A stretch of DNA of 64,000 bases from CAYPNP01 sp964412195 (GCA_964412195.1 CAYPNP010000002.1:186001-250000), one strand, 5' to 3'. Positions 44,382 through 54,200 are shown, counted from the first letter of the stretch. Numbers and translations: made by a program. Notes: generated by a model from the letters alone, not told the origin.

Positions 44382-46415
44382 TCATTCCCTTCGGGAATCG
44401 GGGGGGGCCGTGGCGGTCCGGTAGAGTGCCATCTCCCGCGCCGCGCCGCCGGGATTTCCCAGGCGCTCATAGCACCGGGACAGGTGGTAATGCACTTCGT
44501 GGTAGTCCGGTTTCAGCTCCAGCGCCCGGCGGAACCAGCCAGCCGCCTCCTCGAACCGCCCCCGCTCCATCAGCGCATAGGCCAGGTTGAACGCCACCTG
44601 GGCCTGCGCCGGGTCCAGCCGCAGGCTGGCCCGGTAGGACACTTCCGCGCCGGCCCGGTCACCGGTCATCTGCTGGGAGAATCCCTTCAGGAACAGCAGG
44701 CGGGCGTCGGGGGCCTGCTTCGCCTCCAACCGCCGGACGAGGGCGAGGCACCCGGCGTGGTCGCCCGCCGCCTGGGCGTCGAACGCCGCCTGGCGGAGGT
44801 AGCCGGTGTTGCGCGGGTCCAGCTCCGCGGCGCGCCGGCTGGCCACGGCGGCGTCCGCACGGCGCCCCAGCCGGCCGTAGGCCTGGGCCAGCCAGTGCCA
44901 GGTCTGGGCCCAGCCCGGCTCCAGGTCGCGCGCCTTCTCGCACCGGGCGATCCCCTCGGCCGCCCGCCCTTCATCGATGAGGCATAGGCCGAGGTTGAGG
45001 TTGGCCAGCACGAAGGAGGGCTGCATCCGCACGGCCTCCTCGAGGTTGGCCTTCACCCGCGGGTCCTTCCGGTCCTTCAGGCTCATGGCCAGGTTGAGGT
45101 GCGCCAGGGCGTCGCCGCCGTGAGCGACGCTGTGGGTCCACAGGGACTCCTCCGTCCTCCAGACGCGGTTCATGTACACGGAGGCAAGGGCGAAGTACAC
45201 GATCAGCGCCCCTGCCGCCACCTCCCGCCACGGCCGCCGTAGAAGCCGCTCCAGCGCCAGGCCCACCAGCAGAAAGAGAAACGCGCCGGCCGGGAAGGCC
45301 CGGTAGTCCGACGCCCACAGGAAGAGCGGCAGGACGCTGGATTCCACGGCCATGCTGATCCAGTAGGCCAACACCGCGAACGAGGCCAGGGGGGCGCCCC
45401 GCCGCCAGAACCACGCCGCCGCCAGGGACGCACCAACGAGCAGCAGCCCGGCCAGCACGGCGGGATCGAGCAGGCCGGCCGCCGGCTCGATCAGGGGCGC
45501 CGGCCGCATCCAGAACGGCCAGGCAAAGTTGCGGAGGTAGTGGAAGAGATGGAGCCGGGCCTGCGTCAGGGCGTAGCGGACGGCCGTCCCTTCCAGCGGC
45601 GCCACGGCGTTGGCCATGTCCGAAAACTGCAGCCCCAGGCGCGTCCAGGCGAAGAACGCCGCGGCCACAGCGGCGAACGGCGCGGCCCGCAGCCACGGCC
45701 GTGGGCGGAGGGGCGACTCCCCGCCCAGGGTGAACTCGTACGCCAGCACCAGCAGCGGCGCCACCACTCCGATCTCCTTGGACAGGAGCGAGAGGGCCAG
45801 GAATGCGACCGCGGCCGACCAGCGGACCGGCGTCCCGCCGAGCCGCCGGAGGCGGACGTAGGCCAACAGCGCGGCCAGCAGGAACACCTCGGCCAGTAGG
45901 AGGTCCCGGATGCAGATGTAGTTGACCGGCACCCCCGAGACCGGGTGGACGGCGAACATCAGCGCTGCCGCCAGCGCGACGAACCGGGGGGAACGCCACG
46001 CCTCCCCGCCCCGCCCCGCCGCCGCCTGCAGCCGCAGGAACAGCAGGTAGGCCAGCACCGCCGCCAGCATCAGCAGGGCCAGGTTCCAGGCCCGGAACCC
46101 CGCCGGCGACATCCCCGTCAGGGCGTAGGACAGGGACAGGGTCAGGGGCAGCAGCGGGCGGTACTGCACGATCCGATCCAAAGAACTCATGGTGCGGGGA
46201 TCGACGAAGTGCCGGCCGATCGGTCCGACGTGCCGGATCTCGGGGTTGTCCACGATGTGGTAGTGGTCGTCCAGGTGGAAGCCGTTGGGGAGGGCGTTCC
46301 AGAACACGGCCAAGGCGGCCGCGGCGATCAGGGCGATCGCCGGGAGCGAGGGAGAGAACGGGTTCCGAGCCGGCGGGCGGGCTGCGTCTTCCCGCCCGGA
46401 CGCCTCACTTCGCAT
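44382..46415 (-). CDS. TMTC-like membrane protein with TPR domain
   Basis: The 677-residue product has about ten transmembrane helices over residues 20-400 and at least six TPR units in the C-terminal third (NLNLGLCLIDEGRAAEGIARCE, and others). The first loop NGFHLDDHYHIVDNP resembles the acidic catalytic loop of TMTC/PMT-type O-mannosyltransferases and other GT-C enzymes. A protein glycosyltransferase that uses a lipid-linked sugar is a reasonable guess. The gene overlaps the GT60-like gene by 11 bases. Its 3' end includes a GATTCCC/GGGAAT hairpin without a T tract. Confidence 0.75.
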   Translation of the reverse strand: MRSEASGREDAARPPARNPFSPSLPAIALIAAAALAVFWNALPNGFHLDDHYHIVDNPEIRHVGPIGRHFVDPRTMSSLDRIVQYRPLLPLTLSLSYALTGMSPAGFRAWNLALLMLAAVLAYLLFLRLQAAAGRGGEAWRSPRFVALAAALMFAVHPVSGVPVNYICIRDLLLAEVFLLAALLAYVRLRRLGGTPVRWSAAVAFLALSLLSKEIGVVAPLLVLAYEFTLGGESPLRPRPWLRAAPFAAVAAAFFAWTRLGLQFSDMANAVAPLEGTAVRYALTQARLHLFHYLRNFAWPFWMRPAPLIEPAAGLLDPAVLAGLLLVGASLAAAWFWRRGAPLASFAVLAYWISMAVESSVLPLFLWASDYRAFPAGAFLFLLVGLALERLLRRPWREVAAGALIVYFALASVYMNRVWRTEESLWTHSVAHGGDALAHLNLAMSLKDRKDPRVKANLEEAVRMQPSFVLANLNLGLCLIDEGRAAEGIARCEKARDLEPGWAQTWHWLAQAYGRLGRRADAAVASRRAAELDPRNTGYLRQAAFDAQAAGDHAGCLALVRRLEAKQAPDARLLFLKGFSQQMTGDRAGAEVSYRASLRLDPAQAQVAFNLAYALMERGRFEEAAGWFRRALELKPDYHEVHYHLSRCYERLGNPGGAAREMALYRTATAPPDSRRE

Positions 46416-47712
46416 CCCGCGCCCCGCCGCCGCCGTCCCCGAGCGCCAAGGTCACGGTGTGGCCCCAGCCGCGGCTCCGGCTGTGCATGCGGACGGCGCA
46501 ACGGGCGGGGATGCCGGTGCTGGAGAACTCTACGTCGCGCCGGATGGGCCGCTGGTCGAGGCTGCGCAGGATCTCCATCAGCCGGAGTTCCTGGTTGTAC
46601 AGCTCATGCCCGTCCCGGTCGAGCACCGTCACGATCCACTGGTCGAAATCCCGGCCGTAGTTGTTGTCCGGGTGGAACACCTCCTTGGTGTCCAGCTCGA
46701 TGGTGAACCGGTGCGGACGGATGAAGGAACCGAGCCACTCCTCCCGGCCGGCATAGCGCTGCGGGTTCGGCGGGGGCAGCTTGTCCAGGGTATACTGCTG
46801 CACCCCCCGGGTCGCAAAGTGCAGTCCCGCCCAGCGCTCGTAGTCCTCCAGGGACCGGGCCGTACCGAAGCCGTAGGAGCCGAGGTCGAAGCCGGGCGGG
46901 GCCGGCTCCATGCCGAACAGGATCCGGTTCCGGCGGTGGCTGGCGGTGTTCCGCTCGGTCCAGGGGAGCAGGCCGTTCGCCTCCACGTGATCGTCCCAAT
47001 GCTTGACCCGCCCCTTCCGGGTGTACTCGTGCCAGGCGACCAGCCGGTGGGGATGAAAGAGGTCATACCCATGGGTGAAGGCCCGGGCGGCCAGGCTGAT
47101 CTCCTCGCCGTGGAAGTAGAAATTCGGGTCGTAGGGCACGTCCTGGTGGAACGACCCGTCCGCGAAGCGGAAATGGGCCGAGTAGAACCGGGCCGGTAGC
47201 GGCGACTTTCGCTTCTCCCAGTCCGGGATGGCGCCGGGGCGGAAGAACACCGCCCCCTCGGGGATGAACCGGTCGAAGTTCATCTGCCACGGTTCCTGGT
47301 CCCGCCGGATTGGGTTCTGCGGGTCGAAGGACGGCAGGTAGGCCGTCAGGACCGGTTTTTCGCTGCCGGCCTTCCGGCATTGCCGGTACATTTCGACCAG
47401 CAGGCTGTCCCACCCAGGCGCGAACCGGTGGTGGGAGTCCAGTTGGAGGGTGAACTCCTCACCATCCCACAGCTTTTCGATCTCGGCCCGGGCCCAGCAG
47501 ACGCCCTGGCTGGCCATGGAATCGATGTCCAGGATCCGGTACTTCTTGCTGCGCCGGGGAAGGTCCAGTTTCTCCCGGGGACCGTGCTGCCAGGCGATGC
47601 CGAAAACCAGCCGGCGGGGGTGCTCCGCCCGGGCGAGGCAGTCCTGGACCGTGGGGAGCAGTTCCGGGTCCCGGTACGCGGCGATGGAAACGAAAATCCG
47701 TGGCAGTTTCAT
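46405..47712 (-). CDS. GT60-like GlcNAc transferase family protein
   Basis: This 435-residue protein begins PRIFVSIAAYRDPELLPTVQ and carries GVCWARAEIEKLWDGEEFTLQLDSHHRF in two adjoining parts. This is the pattern of the Pfam glycosyltransferase (GlcNAc) family, which includes the Dictyostelium enzyme that adds GlcNAc to hydroxyproline of Skp1 (CAZy GT60). QLDSHHRF should be the metal-binding DxD-type site. The C-terminal ~110 residues are a separate beta-rich region. It is coupled to the TMTC-like gene (11-base overlap) and follows the unknown gene by 6 bases. The acceptor is unknown; the collagen-like protein nearby is a candidate. Confidence 0.72.
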   Translation of the reverse strand: MKLPRIFVSIAAYRDPELLPTVQDCLARAEHPRRLVFGIAWQHGPREKLDLPRRSKKYRILDIDSMASQGVCWARAEIEKLWDGEEFTLQLDSHHRFAPGWDSLLVEMYRQCRKAGSEKPVLTAYLPSFDPQNPIRRDQEPWQMNFDRFIPEGAVFFRPGAIPDWEKRKSPLPARFYSAHFRFADGSFHQDVPYDPNFYFHGEEISLAARAFTHGYDLFHPHRLVAWHEYTRKGRVKHWDDHVEANGLLPWTERNTASHRRNRILFGMEPAPPGFDLGSYGFGTARSLEDYERWAGLHFATRGVQQYTLDKLPPPNPQRYAGREEWLGSFIRPHRFTIELDTKEVFHPDNNYGRDFDQWIVTVLDRDGHELYNQELRLMEILRSLDQRPIRRDVEFSSTGIPARCAVRMHSRSRGWGHTVTLALGDGGGGARDAK

Positions 47713-47718
47713 GGGACT

Positions 47719-48495
47719 TCACCTCAGCTGCAACGTGAACAGGTCGGCGTCGTCACCCTCCGGAAACGCGCCGAACACGATCGACGAGGGACACTCGGTC
47801 AGGCGGACGTAATAGGACTCTCCCTCGGACAAGGCGTTCTTCACCGCCCAGGCATGGAAATCCCGGCCCGCCAGCTGCAGCTTCAGGCCCTTCATCGGGT
47901 ATTCCACCACCGCCCGCTCGGGGAGCCGGCCGGCTGGCCCCACCCCGTGGGCGTTGATCTCCCCCGCGTCGACGCCCACCAGCGCGCCGTTCCAGGCGTG
48001 GCCTTTCGCCGGCCCCACCTCGATCCACGTGCCGATGCCGGTCACAGCGTAGACGCCCAGGCGGTAGCCGGTCTCGGGCACCTTGACCGGCGTGCTCGCC
48101 AGGGCCACCAGCTTCGGTCCGAGGGCCGGGTTGGACAGGGCCAGCACCTCCGCGGAGCGCAGCGGGGTGGGCAGCTGGGCAGCGGCCACCTCCCCGTCGG
48201 ACGGGACGATCGCCACCGGGAAGCCGAGCCCCCGCCGGCCCTGCAGCAGGAGCATCAGCATCGCCAGGCCGTACCGGATCGACTCGGAGCGGAAGCTCTC
48301 GGCCGGCCCGGTGACGACCCAGAGGACCGTCTCCTTGCTCTCCAGCGGCTCGGACGCCGCGGCCCAGGCCATGTTCTTCAGGTCGTCGGCCCAGAAGTGC
48401 CCGTCCACGCCCAGCCCGTAAGTGGCGACGGTGCGCATCAGGGTGTGGGTGGGGGCCTCGTCGTGGGTCAGGGCGGTGATCCATACTTTTCGCAT
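47719..48495 (-). CDS. Unknown protein in the type VI accessory operon
   Basis: This 258-residue protein has no signal peptide or membrane segment. It is mixed alpha/beta with LWVVTGPAESFRSESIRYGLA and a C-terminal part rich in Gly and beta strands. I recognise no family. Its place, 28 bases after the DUF4150 gene and 6 before the GT60-like gene, suggests a role in spike assembly, effector loading or immunity. The ATG at 48495 has GGAGGACAC upstream. Confidence 0.7.
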   Translation of the reverse strand: MRKVWITALTHDEAPTHTLMRTVATYGLGVDGHFWADDLKNMAWAAASEPLESKETVLWVVTGPAESFRSESIRYGLAMLMLLLQGRRGLGFPVAIVPSDGEVAAAQLPTPLRSAEVLALSNPALGPKLVALASTPVKVPETGYRLGVYAVTGIGTWIEVGPAKGHAWNGALVGVDAGEINAHGVGPAGRLPERAVVEYPMKGLKLQLAGRDFHAWAVKNALSEGESYYVRLTECPSSIVFGAFPEGDDADLFTLQLR

Positions 48496-48523
48496 GTGTC
48501 CTCCTCGTTCGCGCTTCGGCCGG

Positions 48524-48925
48524 TCAACCCAGGGTCAGGACGGTCACCTGGCTGGGGACGATGGTCATTCCCGGGCAGTTGGGCAGCTCCACCATGCAGT
48601 TCTGGCCGGTGACGCTGGTCAGGCGCTGGGCGGGGACGCCGTCCACCAGGATGGTGAAGCAGCCCACCAGGTAGGAAGCCTGGCCGTCGATGAGATGGGA
48701 GGCGACCCCCAGCAGCACGCCCGCGGTGTCGCCCACGCTGACCAGGCCCTTGGAGAGGGTGTTGAGCGAGGGCATGCAGTCCACCAGGACGTTGTAGGCC
48801 GCGGGCGCCGTCGTCGCCGTGACCTGGATATCCGGGTAGGGAACGGGCACGGGGACGACAATCGGCGTCAGGCAGACGTCCGGGAAGCCCAGATCCATTC
48901 CCGCGCCCTGAGATAACATGAACAT
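48524..48925 (-). CDS. PAAR-like protein, DUF4150 family
   Basis: The 133-residue protein has the DUF4150 pattern: FPDVCLTPIVVPVPVPYPD near the N-terminus and NCMVELPNCPGM later, with Gly-rich turns between. Members are PAAR-like and should sharpen the VgrG tip and carry cargo. No C-terminal toxin domain is attached. A GGAGG site precedes the ATG. The next gene upstream in the operon is DUF3540, but a four-helix-bundle cassette lies between them. Confidence 0.85.
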   Translation of the reverse strand: MFMLSQGAGMDLGFPDVCLTPIVVPVPVPYPDIQVTATTAPAAYNVLVDCMPSLNTLSKGLVSVGDTAGVLLGVASHLIDGQASYLVGCFTILVDGVPAQRLTSVTGQNCMVELPNCPGMTIVPSQVTVLTLG

Positions 48926-48961
48926 GAAAACCTCCGGTAATTCCCTGGTTAGTCCAATCTA

Positions 48962-49004
48962 TTTGTCATTTGCCATTGGCCATTTATCATTTGACATTTT
49001 CATT
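48962..49004. repeat. Heptamer word array F, left arm
   Basis: Words of the type TTTGTCA, TTTGCCA and TTTATCA run in tandem. On the - strand the array begins within the stop codon of the four-helix-bundle gene. Confidence 0.85.
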
Positions 49005-49392
49005 CGCAGCTTCGCGCTTTGGCCGTCTTCAGGGAGGACGTGATGATCCGGGCCAATTGGCAGCATTCCTCCAGAATCGGCTCAACTTGATTGGAAGAGC
49101 TGATCTGGCTGCGGAGAAGAATCTTCAGCCAAATCTCAGTTTCGTTGAGTTCCTTCAGAACGATTCCAAGCTTGTGGATAAAATCAGCCCGGCTCTCCGC
49201 TCCCCGAGCTTCCCCATAGTTCGGCGCGGGAGAGGTGCCGGATCTGGTCAATTGCCTGGCAATGTGCCTCCCTGGGACCGTTGATGGAAGCGTGGCCGCC
49301 AGCCGCAACAAACGGACTGCAAAATTGATCAGCCTCTCCTGCAGGGCATCTGCGGGATGAGCCTCTTTCTGCTTCAAGTTCGAATCAGCCAT
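49000..49392 (-). CDS. Four-helix-bundle protein (S23/IVP family)
   Basis: The 130-residue protein is all helical and carries the family landmarks: ERLINFAVRLLRLAATLP, then GRHIARQLTRSGTSPAPNYGEARGAES, then DFIHKLGIVLKELNETEIWL. The R-S-G-T-S-x2-NY-x-EA core is close to the common SI-x2-NI-x-EA. The family was first seen in 23S rRNA intervening sequences and is related to Avd of diversity-generating retroelements; its own function is not known. GAGAGGTGGC precedes the ATG. It splits a type VI accessory operon and is framed by inverted word arrays. Confidence 0.85.
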   Translation of the reverse strand: MADSNLKQKEAHPADALQERLINFAVRLLRLAATLPSTVPGRHIARQLTRSGTSPAPNYGEARGAESRADFIHKLGIVLKELNETEIWLKILLRSQISSSNQVEPILEECCQLARIITSSLKTAKARSCE

Positions 49393-49410
49393 GCCACCTC
49401 TCTGAAATGC

Positions 49411-49450
49411 CCAATGAAAAATGACAAATGGTTAATGGCCAATGGATTCC
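49411..49450. repeat. Heptamer word array F, right arm
   Basis: Five tandem words CCAATGA, AAAATGA, CAAATGG, TTAATGG, CCAATGG run opposite in orientation to the left arm. The array starts about 19 bases before the four-helix-bundle ATG and ends 12 bases from the DUF3540 stop. Confidence 0.85.
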
Positions 49451-49461
49451 TGACAAGCAGA

Positions 49462-50145
49462 CTAGCCGAGATGAATCTGTTCGGCGTTGACGACGACGTG
49501 CTCCTCCGACACGATCATCGTGTTCTTGCTGTGCAGCGTGGCGGTGTCCTCCACCAGCACGCGCTGCGACTTGGCCTGCGTCTCATCGTGGTCGGCGACG
49601 TACCGGAACGAGTCGCCCAGGCGCTGGGTGAGCCGCCGGCAGACCGCGTCCACGTCCAGGGCCACGCTCCGCACCCGCTGGACGGTGCTCTTGAGGAACC
49701 GGCCGGCGACGGACATCCGGGTGACCCGGATGGAGCCCCGGTCGGCCCGCACCGACACGCCAGCGGCGACGCAGCCGATCGTCCGGGCGGCCGCCAGGGA
49801 AAGATCCCCTTCCGCGGCCACCGCCAGGCTGCCGCCCCGAACCCGCAGGCTCGCCGGCCCGTCCAGCAGCAGTTGCGTGGGTGCTTCCGCCGTTTCCCGC
49901 CGCAGGACCGCCAGGACGAAGCTTTCCCCGGACGGGGTCACCGCCAGCAGCACTGTGTCGCCCGCCACCGGTTCCACCAGGCAGCTCACCGCCCGTTCGG
50001 CGATGAACTCTCCATCCAGGGTAAGGACCCGGTAACTCCGGCCGTCCACGCCGGCCACCCGGCCCGATTCCAACTCAAAGGACTCCGGCCGGATGCCTTC
50101 GATCAACGTCGGCCCGGACGTCCACTGTTTCACTGTATTCCGCAT
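49462..50145 (-). CDS. DUF3540 protein
   Basis: This 227-residue protein (from ATG 50145, with AGGAGG upstream) is beta-rich with an N-terminal OB-like part (VAGVDGRSYRVLTLDGEF; PVAGDTVLLAV) and a C-terminal repeat-like part (GSLAVAAEGDLSL; HSKNTMIVSEEHVVVNAEQIHLG). It fits the DUF3540 family, which occurs with DUF2169 and DUF4150 in type VI loci and resembles phage spike or VgrG tip parts. Its ribosome site is inside the end of word array G. Confidence 0.75.
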   Translation of the reverse strand: MRNTVKQWTSGPTLIEGIRPESFELESGRVAGVDGRSYRVLTLDGEFIAERAVSCLVEPVAGDTVLLAVTPSGESFVLAVLRRETAEAPTQLLLDGPASLRVRGGSLAVAAEGDLSLAAARTIGCVAAGVSVRADRGSIRVTRMSVAGRFLKSTVQRVRSVALDVDAVCRRLTQRLGDSFRYVADHDETQAKSQRVLVEDTATLHSKNTMIVSEEHVVVNAEQIHLG

Positions 50146-50149
50146 GCAT

Positions 50150-50220
50150 CCTCCTCTCTCTGCTCTCCTCACTCCTATCTCCTATCTCCTCACTGTTCCC
50201 TGCGCAATGTTCCCTGTTCA
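50150..50220. repeat. Heptamer word array G
   Basis: On the - strand the array begins at the TGA of the pentapeptide gene and runs through 7-base words of the type ACAGGGA, GGAGATA and GGAGTGA, up to the AGGAGG that serves DUF3540. Unlike arrays A, B, E and F, it has no inverted arm. Confidence 0.8.
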
Positions 50221-51282
50221 CCGTCTCTGCTCTTCCGGCGTCCAGTCCTCCGCCTCGGCCATCTCCTTGTTCTCCAGCCGGACCATGGTCCGGTCCGCCC
50301 GGTCCCACACCGTGCCGTCGACGACGCTGCGGTGCAGCAGCGCCATGTACAGGCGGGCGCCAGTGAAGTCCGCCCCGGTGAGATCGGCGTGGGAAAAGTC
50401 CGCATAGGCGCATTTCCCGTTGACGAACCGGGCCGCCCGGCAGGTGGCCTTGGTGAAGGCGGCGTTCTCCAGGTTGGCCCCGGAAAAATCGGCCTGGGAC
50501 AAGTCGCACTCGCCGAAGCAAGCGCGGTAAAGGTTGGCCCCGGCCAGGCGGGTTTTCAGGAACCTGGCGCCCAGGAACATGCCGTCCTGGGCGTCGGCCC
50601 CCTGCAGGTTGGCGCCGCTGAGGTCCGCGTTCATGAAGTGGCACATCCGGAGGTTGGCCCCGCTGAAATCGGCGTTCGAGAGGTCGGACCCCATGAAGTT
50701 CACCTGCTGGATGCTCATCCCGTGGAAGTCCTGACCGGCCAGCTTGCAGTCGCTGAGCAGGACCTTGAACAGCTTGGCTCCCTGGAAGCGGACACCTTCC
50801 AGCTTCGTGTCGAGAAAGACCACCTTGGTCAGGTCCGCGCCCGAAAGGTCGGCCCCGTTCATGGAGGTGTGGGACAGGATCATCTTCTCGAAGACCGCGC
50901 CGTTGAAGAGCGCTCCGTCGATTTGAGCGTTCTGCATCAGCGACCAGCCCAGGTGGGCGCCGGTGAAATCGGCCTTCTGCAGGTTCGCTCCCTGAAACAA
51001 GGTCCGGTCGAGCCGGACCTTCCGGAAGCTGGCGCCCTCGAAGTTCATCTTCCGCAGATCCACGTTCGACAGGTCCGTGCCGTCGAGCCGGGCCCCGGCG
51101 AAGTCGCACTTGCGCAGGCCGGTCTTCCGGATATTCACCCCGCTCAGATCGGCTCCCTTGAATGTCACTTTCTCAAAGCGCCCCCCCGTGAGGTCGGCGC
51201 CGGCGAGGTCGATGCCGGACAGGTCGGCCCCCAGGATGGTCTTGTTCCGGCGGATCAGGTCGAGGATCTCATCGCGGTTCAT
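50218..51282 (-). CDS. Pentapeptide-repeat protein
   Basis: The 354-residue protein is almost entirely A(D/N)LxG/x pentapeptides (ADLSGIDLAGADLTG and so on), from residue 15 to about 335. It should fold as a right-handed quadrilateral beta-helix. It has no signal peptide. Its start overlaps the stop of the DUF2169 gene (ATGA), so the two are co-translated. In these loci pentapeptide proteins accompany VgrG and DUF2169, with an undefined adaptor or structural role. Confidence 0.92.
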   Translation of the reverse strand: MNRDEILDLIRRNKTILGADLSGIDLAGADLTGGRFEKVTFKGADLSGVNIRKTGLRKCDFAGARLDGTDLSNVDLRKMNFEGASFRKVRLDRTLFQGANLQKADFTGAHLGWSLMQNAQIDGALFNGAVFEKMILSHTSMNGADLSGADLTKVVFLDTKLEGVRFQGAKLFKVLLSDCKLAGQDFHGMSIQQVNFMGSDLSNADFSGANLRMCHFMNADLSGANLQGADAQDGMFLGARFLKTRLAGANLYRACFGECDLSQADFSGANLENAAFTKATCRAARFVNGKCAYADFSHADLTGADFTGARLYMALLHRSVVDGTVWDRADRTMVRLENKEMAEAEDWTPEEQRR

Positions 51283-54200
51283 GGCAGCAGGTCCGTCCTT
51301 CGGTGGAGTAGGGACAGCTTCAGGTTGGCGCCGTCCAGCCGGGTTTCGCCCATGGTGGACTTGTAGAAATCGACGGCGAACAGGTTGGCGTCGCGCAGGT
51401 CCGCCTTGACCAGCCGGGCCTTCCGCAGCGAGCCGGTCATCAGGTTGAGCTGCCGGAGATCGGCGCCCTCCAGGTTCGACTTGGTGAAACGGGTTTCCTT
51501 GGCGGAAACGCGCCGGAAGTCGGCCTTCTGCAGATCGCAGTTCTCCAGGATGCTGGCCTGGATGACGCTGCCGCCGAACGCCGCCCCGGACAGGTCCGAG
51601 TCCTTGAAGCAGCCGTGCTTCATGCGGATGTTGCGGAAGTCCGCGCCGGCCAGGCGGCAGTTGTTGCCCATGCGGCCCTTGTCCAGGTTGGCGCCCTGGA
51701 AGACGACCCCCTCGCCGCCCGACTCCGTGAGCAGGGTCTGGTTGAGGGCCGCGCCGGAGAAATCCGCCCGGTCAAGCTTCGTCCGGCGGAAGATGCACTT
51801 CTTGAACCGGCCGCCGCGGAAGTCGGCGTCGGAGGCGTCGCCGCCGATCACGCAGAGGTCCGCCTCCACGGCGGTAAAATGGGTCTTCGGCAGCTTGGCC
51901 TTGTCCAGGGAGACCATCCGGAGCTTGGCGCCCTCCAGGTTGGCCTCGGTCAGGTCAGCCTGGTTGAACTGGCACTGGGTCAGCGACGCGCCGCGGAGGT
52001 CCGCCCGCACCAGCTTGACCTTGGCGAGGATGGCGCTGTCCATCCGGACCTCCCGCAGGCTGGCTTCCGTGAAGTCGGAATCGTTGCAGATGGTCCGGGC
52101 AAACACCGCCCCGTCCAGGCGGCAACCGGCAAAGTTGGTCCGGGTGCACTGGGAGCCGGTGAAGTCAGCCCCCTGCAGGTCAAGGCCGGACAGGTCCACG
52201 CCCGAGAGGATCGCCCAGGCCAGTGTCTCGCCCTGCTCGTGCATGGCGATGACCTCCTCCCGGCTGCGCTTCTTCATCCGGTCGGGGTCCATGCCGTATT
52301 CCCGGAACTTCTCCTTGGCCGAGTCGGGCAGCTCGCGGGCCTTGACCTTGGCCATGCCGGCCGCCAGCTCCTTCTTGCCGGCCTCGAGCTTGGCCATCCC
52401 TTCCTCGTACTGGGCCTGGGCTCGCTGGCCCATGCTGGCGGACTGCGTGATCGCCTCGTCGAACTTGGCTTCCGCCTCGGGGGTCAGCAGGCCGCGTGCG
52501 CGCACGCTTTCCTTCTGCTTGAGGAGTTCGTCCGACATCTCCTGCCCGGCCTCGGCGAAGGACTTCTTGGGTGCATTCTTGGCGGCGGCGAACACCTCGT
52601 CCGGGTCCTTGCCTGCCTTGCGGATGGCGTCGCGGGCCTGGTCCTCGATCTTCTTGCATTCAGCCTGGACCGCGTCGAATTTCGGCTGGTAGAAGGCCCG
52701 GATCTCCTGCATCGCCTGCTCGATCATCCCCTTGATGTCCATGGGCGGGATGGCGATGGCCCGCGGGGCGCCCGCTGCGGCTTCCTCCCCGGTCTCGGCC
52801 GGCAGGCCGATGGCCTGGGGCGGGATGGCGTCCAGGACCCAGTCCCGGATGTCGATACCGTTTTGGCGGGCGTCCAGGACCGACGTGCCCTTCTTCAGGT
52901 GGAGCTTTTTCGCATTGGGATAGGCCCTGGCCCAGCCGTCCCACTCGCCGGGCGCCGTGGAACCCTCCTCCGGCAGGGCCACCAGGAACACCGGCGCTGC
53001 TTCGATCGCCTTGGCCGCTTCCTTGTCCGGTTTCTCCGCAGGATCGCGCAGGGCGACGACGGAACAGACCTCGCCGATCTCCTGCTCCACGAGGTAGGCC
53101 TCCAGCTCGGTGGGCACGCACACCACCGGCGATCCGTCGGCGCACGGCAGGAACAGGGGCGTTTCGTCGGAGCCGGGCACGAGAGTTTCACGGGCGATGT
53201 CGCCGCAGGCGTCCGGCCAGCCGGTCTGCAGCCGGATTCGGACCAGCGCCCGCTCCTGGAACTTCGGCACCACCAGTCCGGCCGGCAGTTCCACCGGCGG
53301 AGCGCCCTTGCCCGCCTTCAGCCCCCAATCCGCTGGAGCATCGCTTTCCGGGACGCTGTTCAAGCCGAGCCAGGATCGTTGCATGGTCCCGTTGTCGAAG
53401 CCCATCTCCTTGAGCCGCGCCAGGGCCGGCCGGTCGATTTCCAAGGCCTTCCGGCAGCGCACGACGAAGGGGAAGCCGCGGTCGTGCCAGGGATTCACCT
53501 TTTGAGCCGGCCAGAGGTCGTCCGGGTCGACGCCCATCTGTTGGAGGTATTCCGGCTTGATGTTCGCCTTCATCTGGTCGCCCATCTCACGCAGGGCCTG
53601 GTCCGACTTCTCCTTGGCCTTCTCCAGGCCGGCGGCCGTCTGGCGCACGTTGTCCAGCATCTTGCCGATGCGGGCGCGCCAGGCGTCAAACTGGTCCAGA
53701 TTGATCTCCACCAGGTGGCCCCACTGGGCGTGCATGCCGCGGGCCATGGTCTCCAGCCGGGCCAGGTTGTCCATGCCGTCGGCGGCGATGACTTCCGCCT
53801 TGGCCACCATGTCCGCGGGGGTGACCGGCATGACGGGCGTCTTGCCCATGGCCTTCTCCTTGGCCCGGGCCACCATCTTGGGGACCTGCTTGAACTTGAG
53901 CATGGCCCGCTGGACCTTCTGCTGCACGTCCTGGGCCACATCAGGGACGACCGGCACCATCCGGTTGAGCGCCTGGATCTGCTCGTCGCGGTAATGCTCC
54001 AGGGTTTGGGGCGGATCCTCGGGCTTTTCGCTGGCGATGAAGATCCAGCGGACGTCGGCGTACTCCTCGTCCAGGATCTCGGTGGTGCCCCGGAAGAGCG
54101 CCACGCCGCGCAAGGTGCCCGGGAAGAGCCACAGCGTGTCGATCTTCAGGGGCACCTCGATGAACAGCTCGTCCTCACCGGGGGTTGCTTGGAGGCTTTT

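Larger units (their letters stand above)
48962..49450. mobile_element. Candidate mobile cassette: four-helix-bundle gene with inverted word arrays
   Basis: About 490 bases comprise one 130-residue gene with heptamer arrays at both ends in inverted orientation. It lies between DUF4150 and DUF3540 genes of the same operon and direction. No transposase, target duplication or known insertion sequence end is visible. The mobile nature is inferred from the layout. Confidence 0.45.

Noticed and set aside
48962..49450. A diversity-generating retroelement
   Set aside because: The four-helix-bundle protein is related to Avd, but there is no reverse transcriptase and no template/variable repeat pair in the window.
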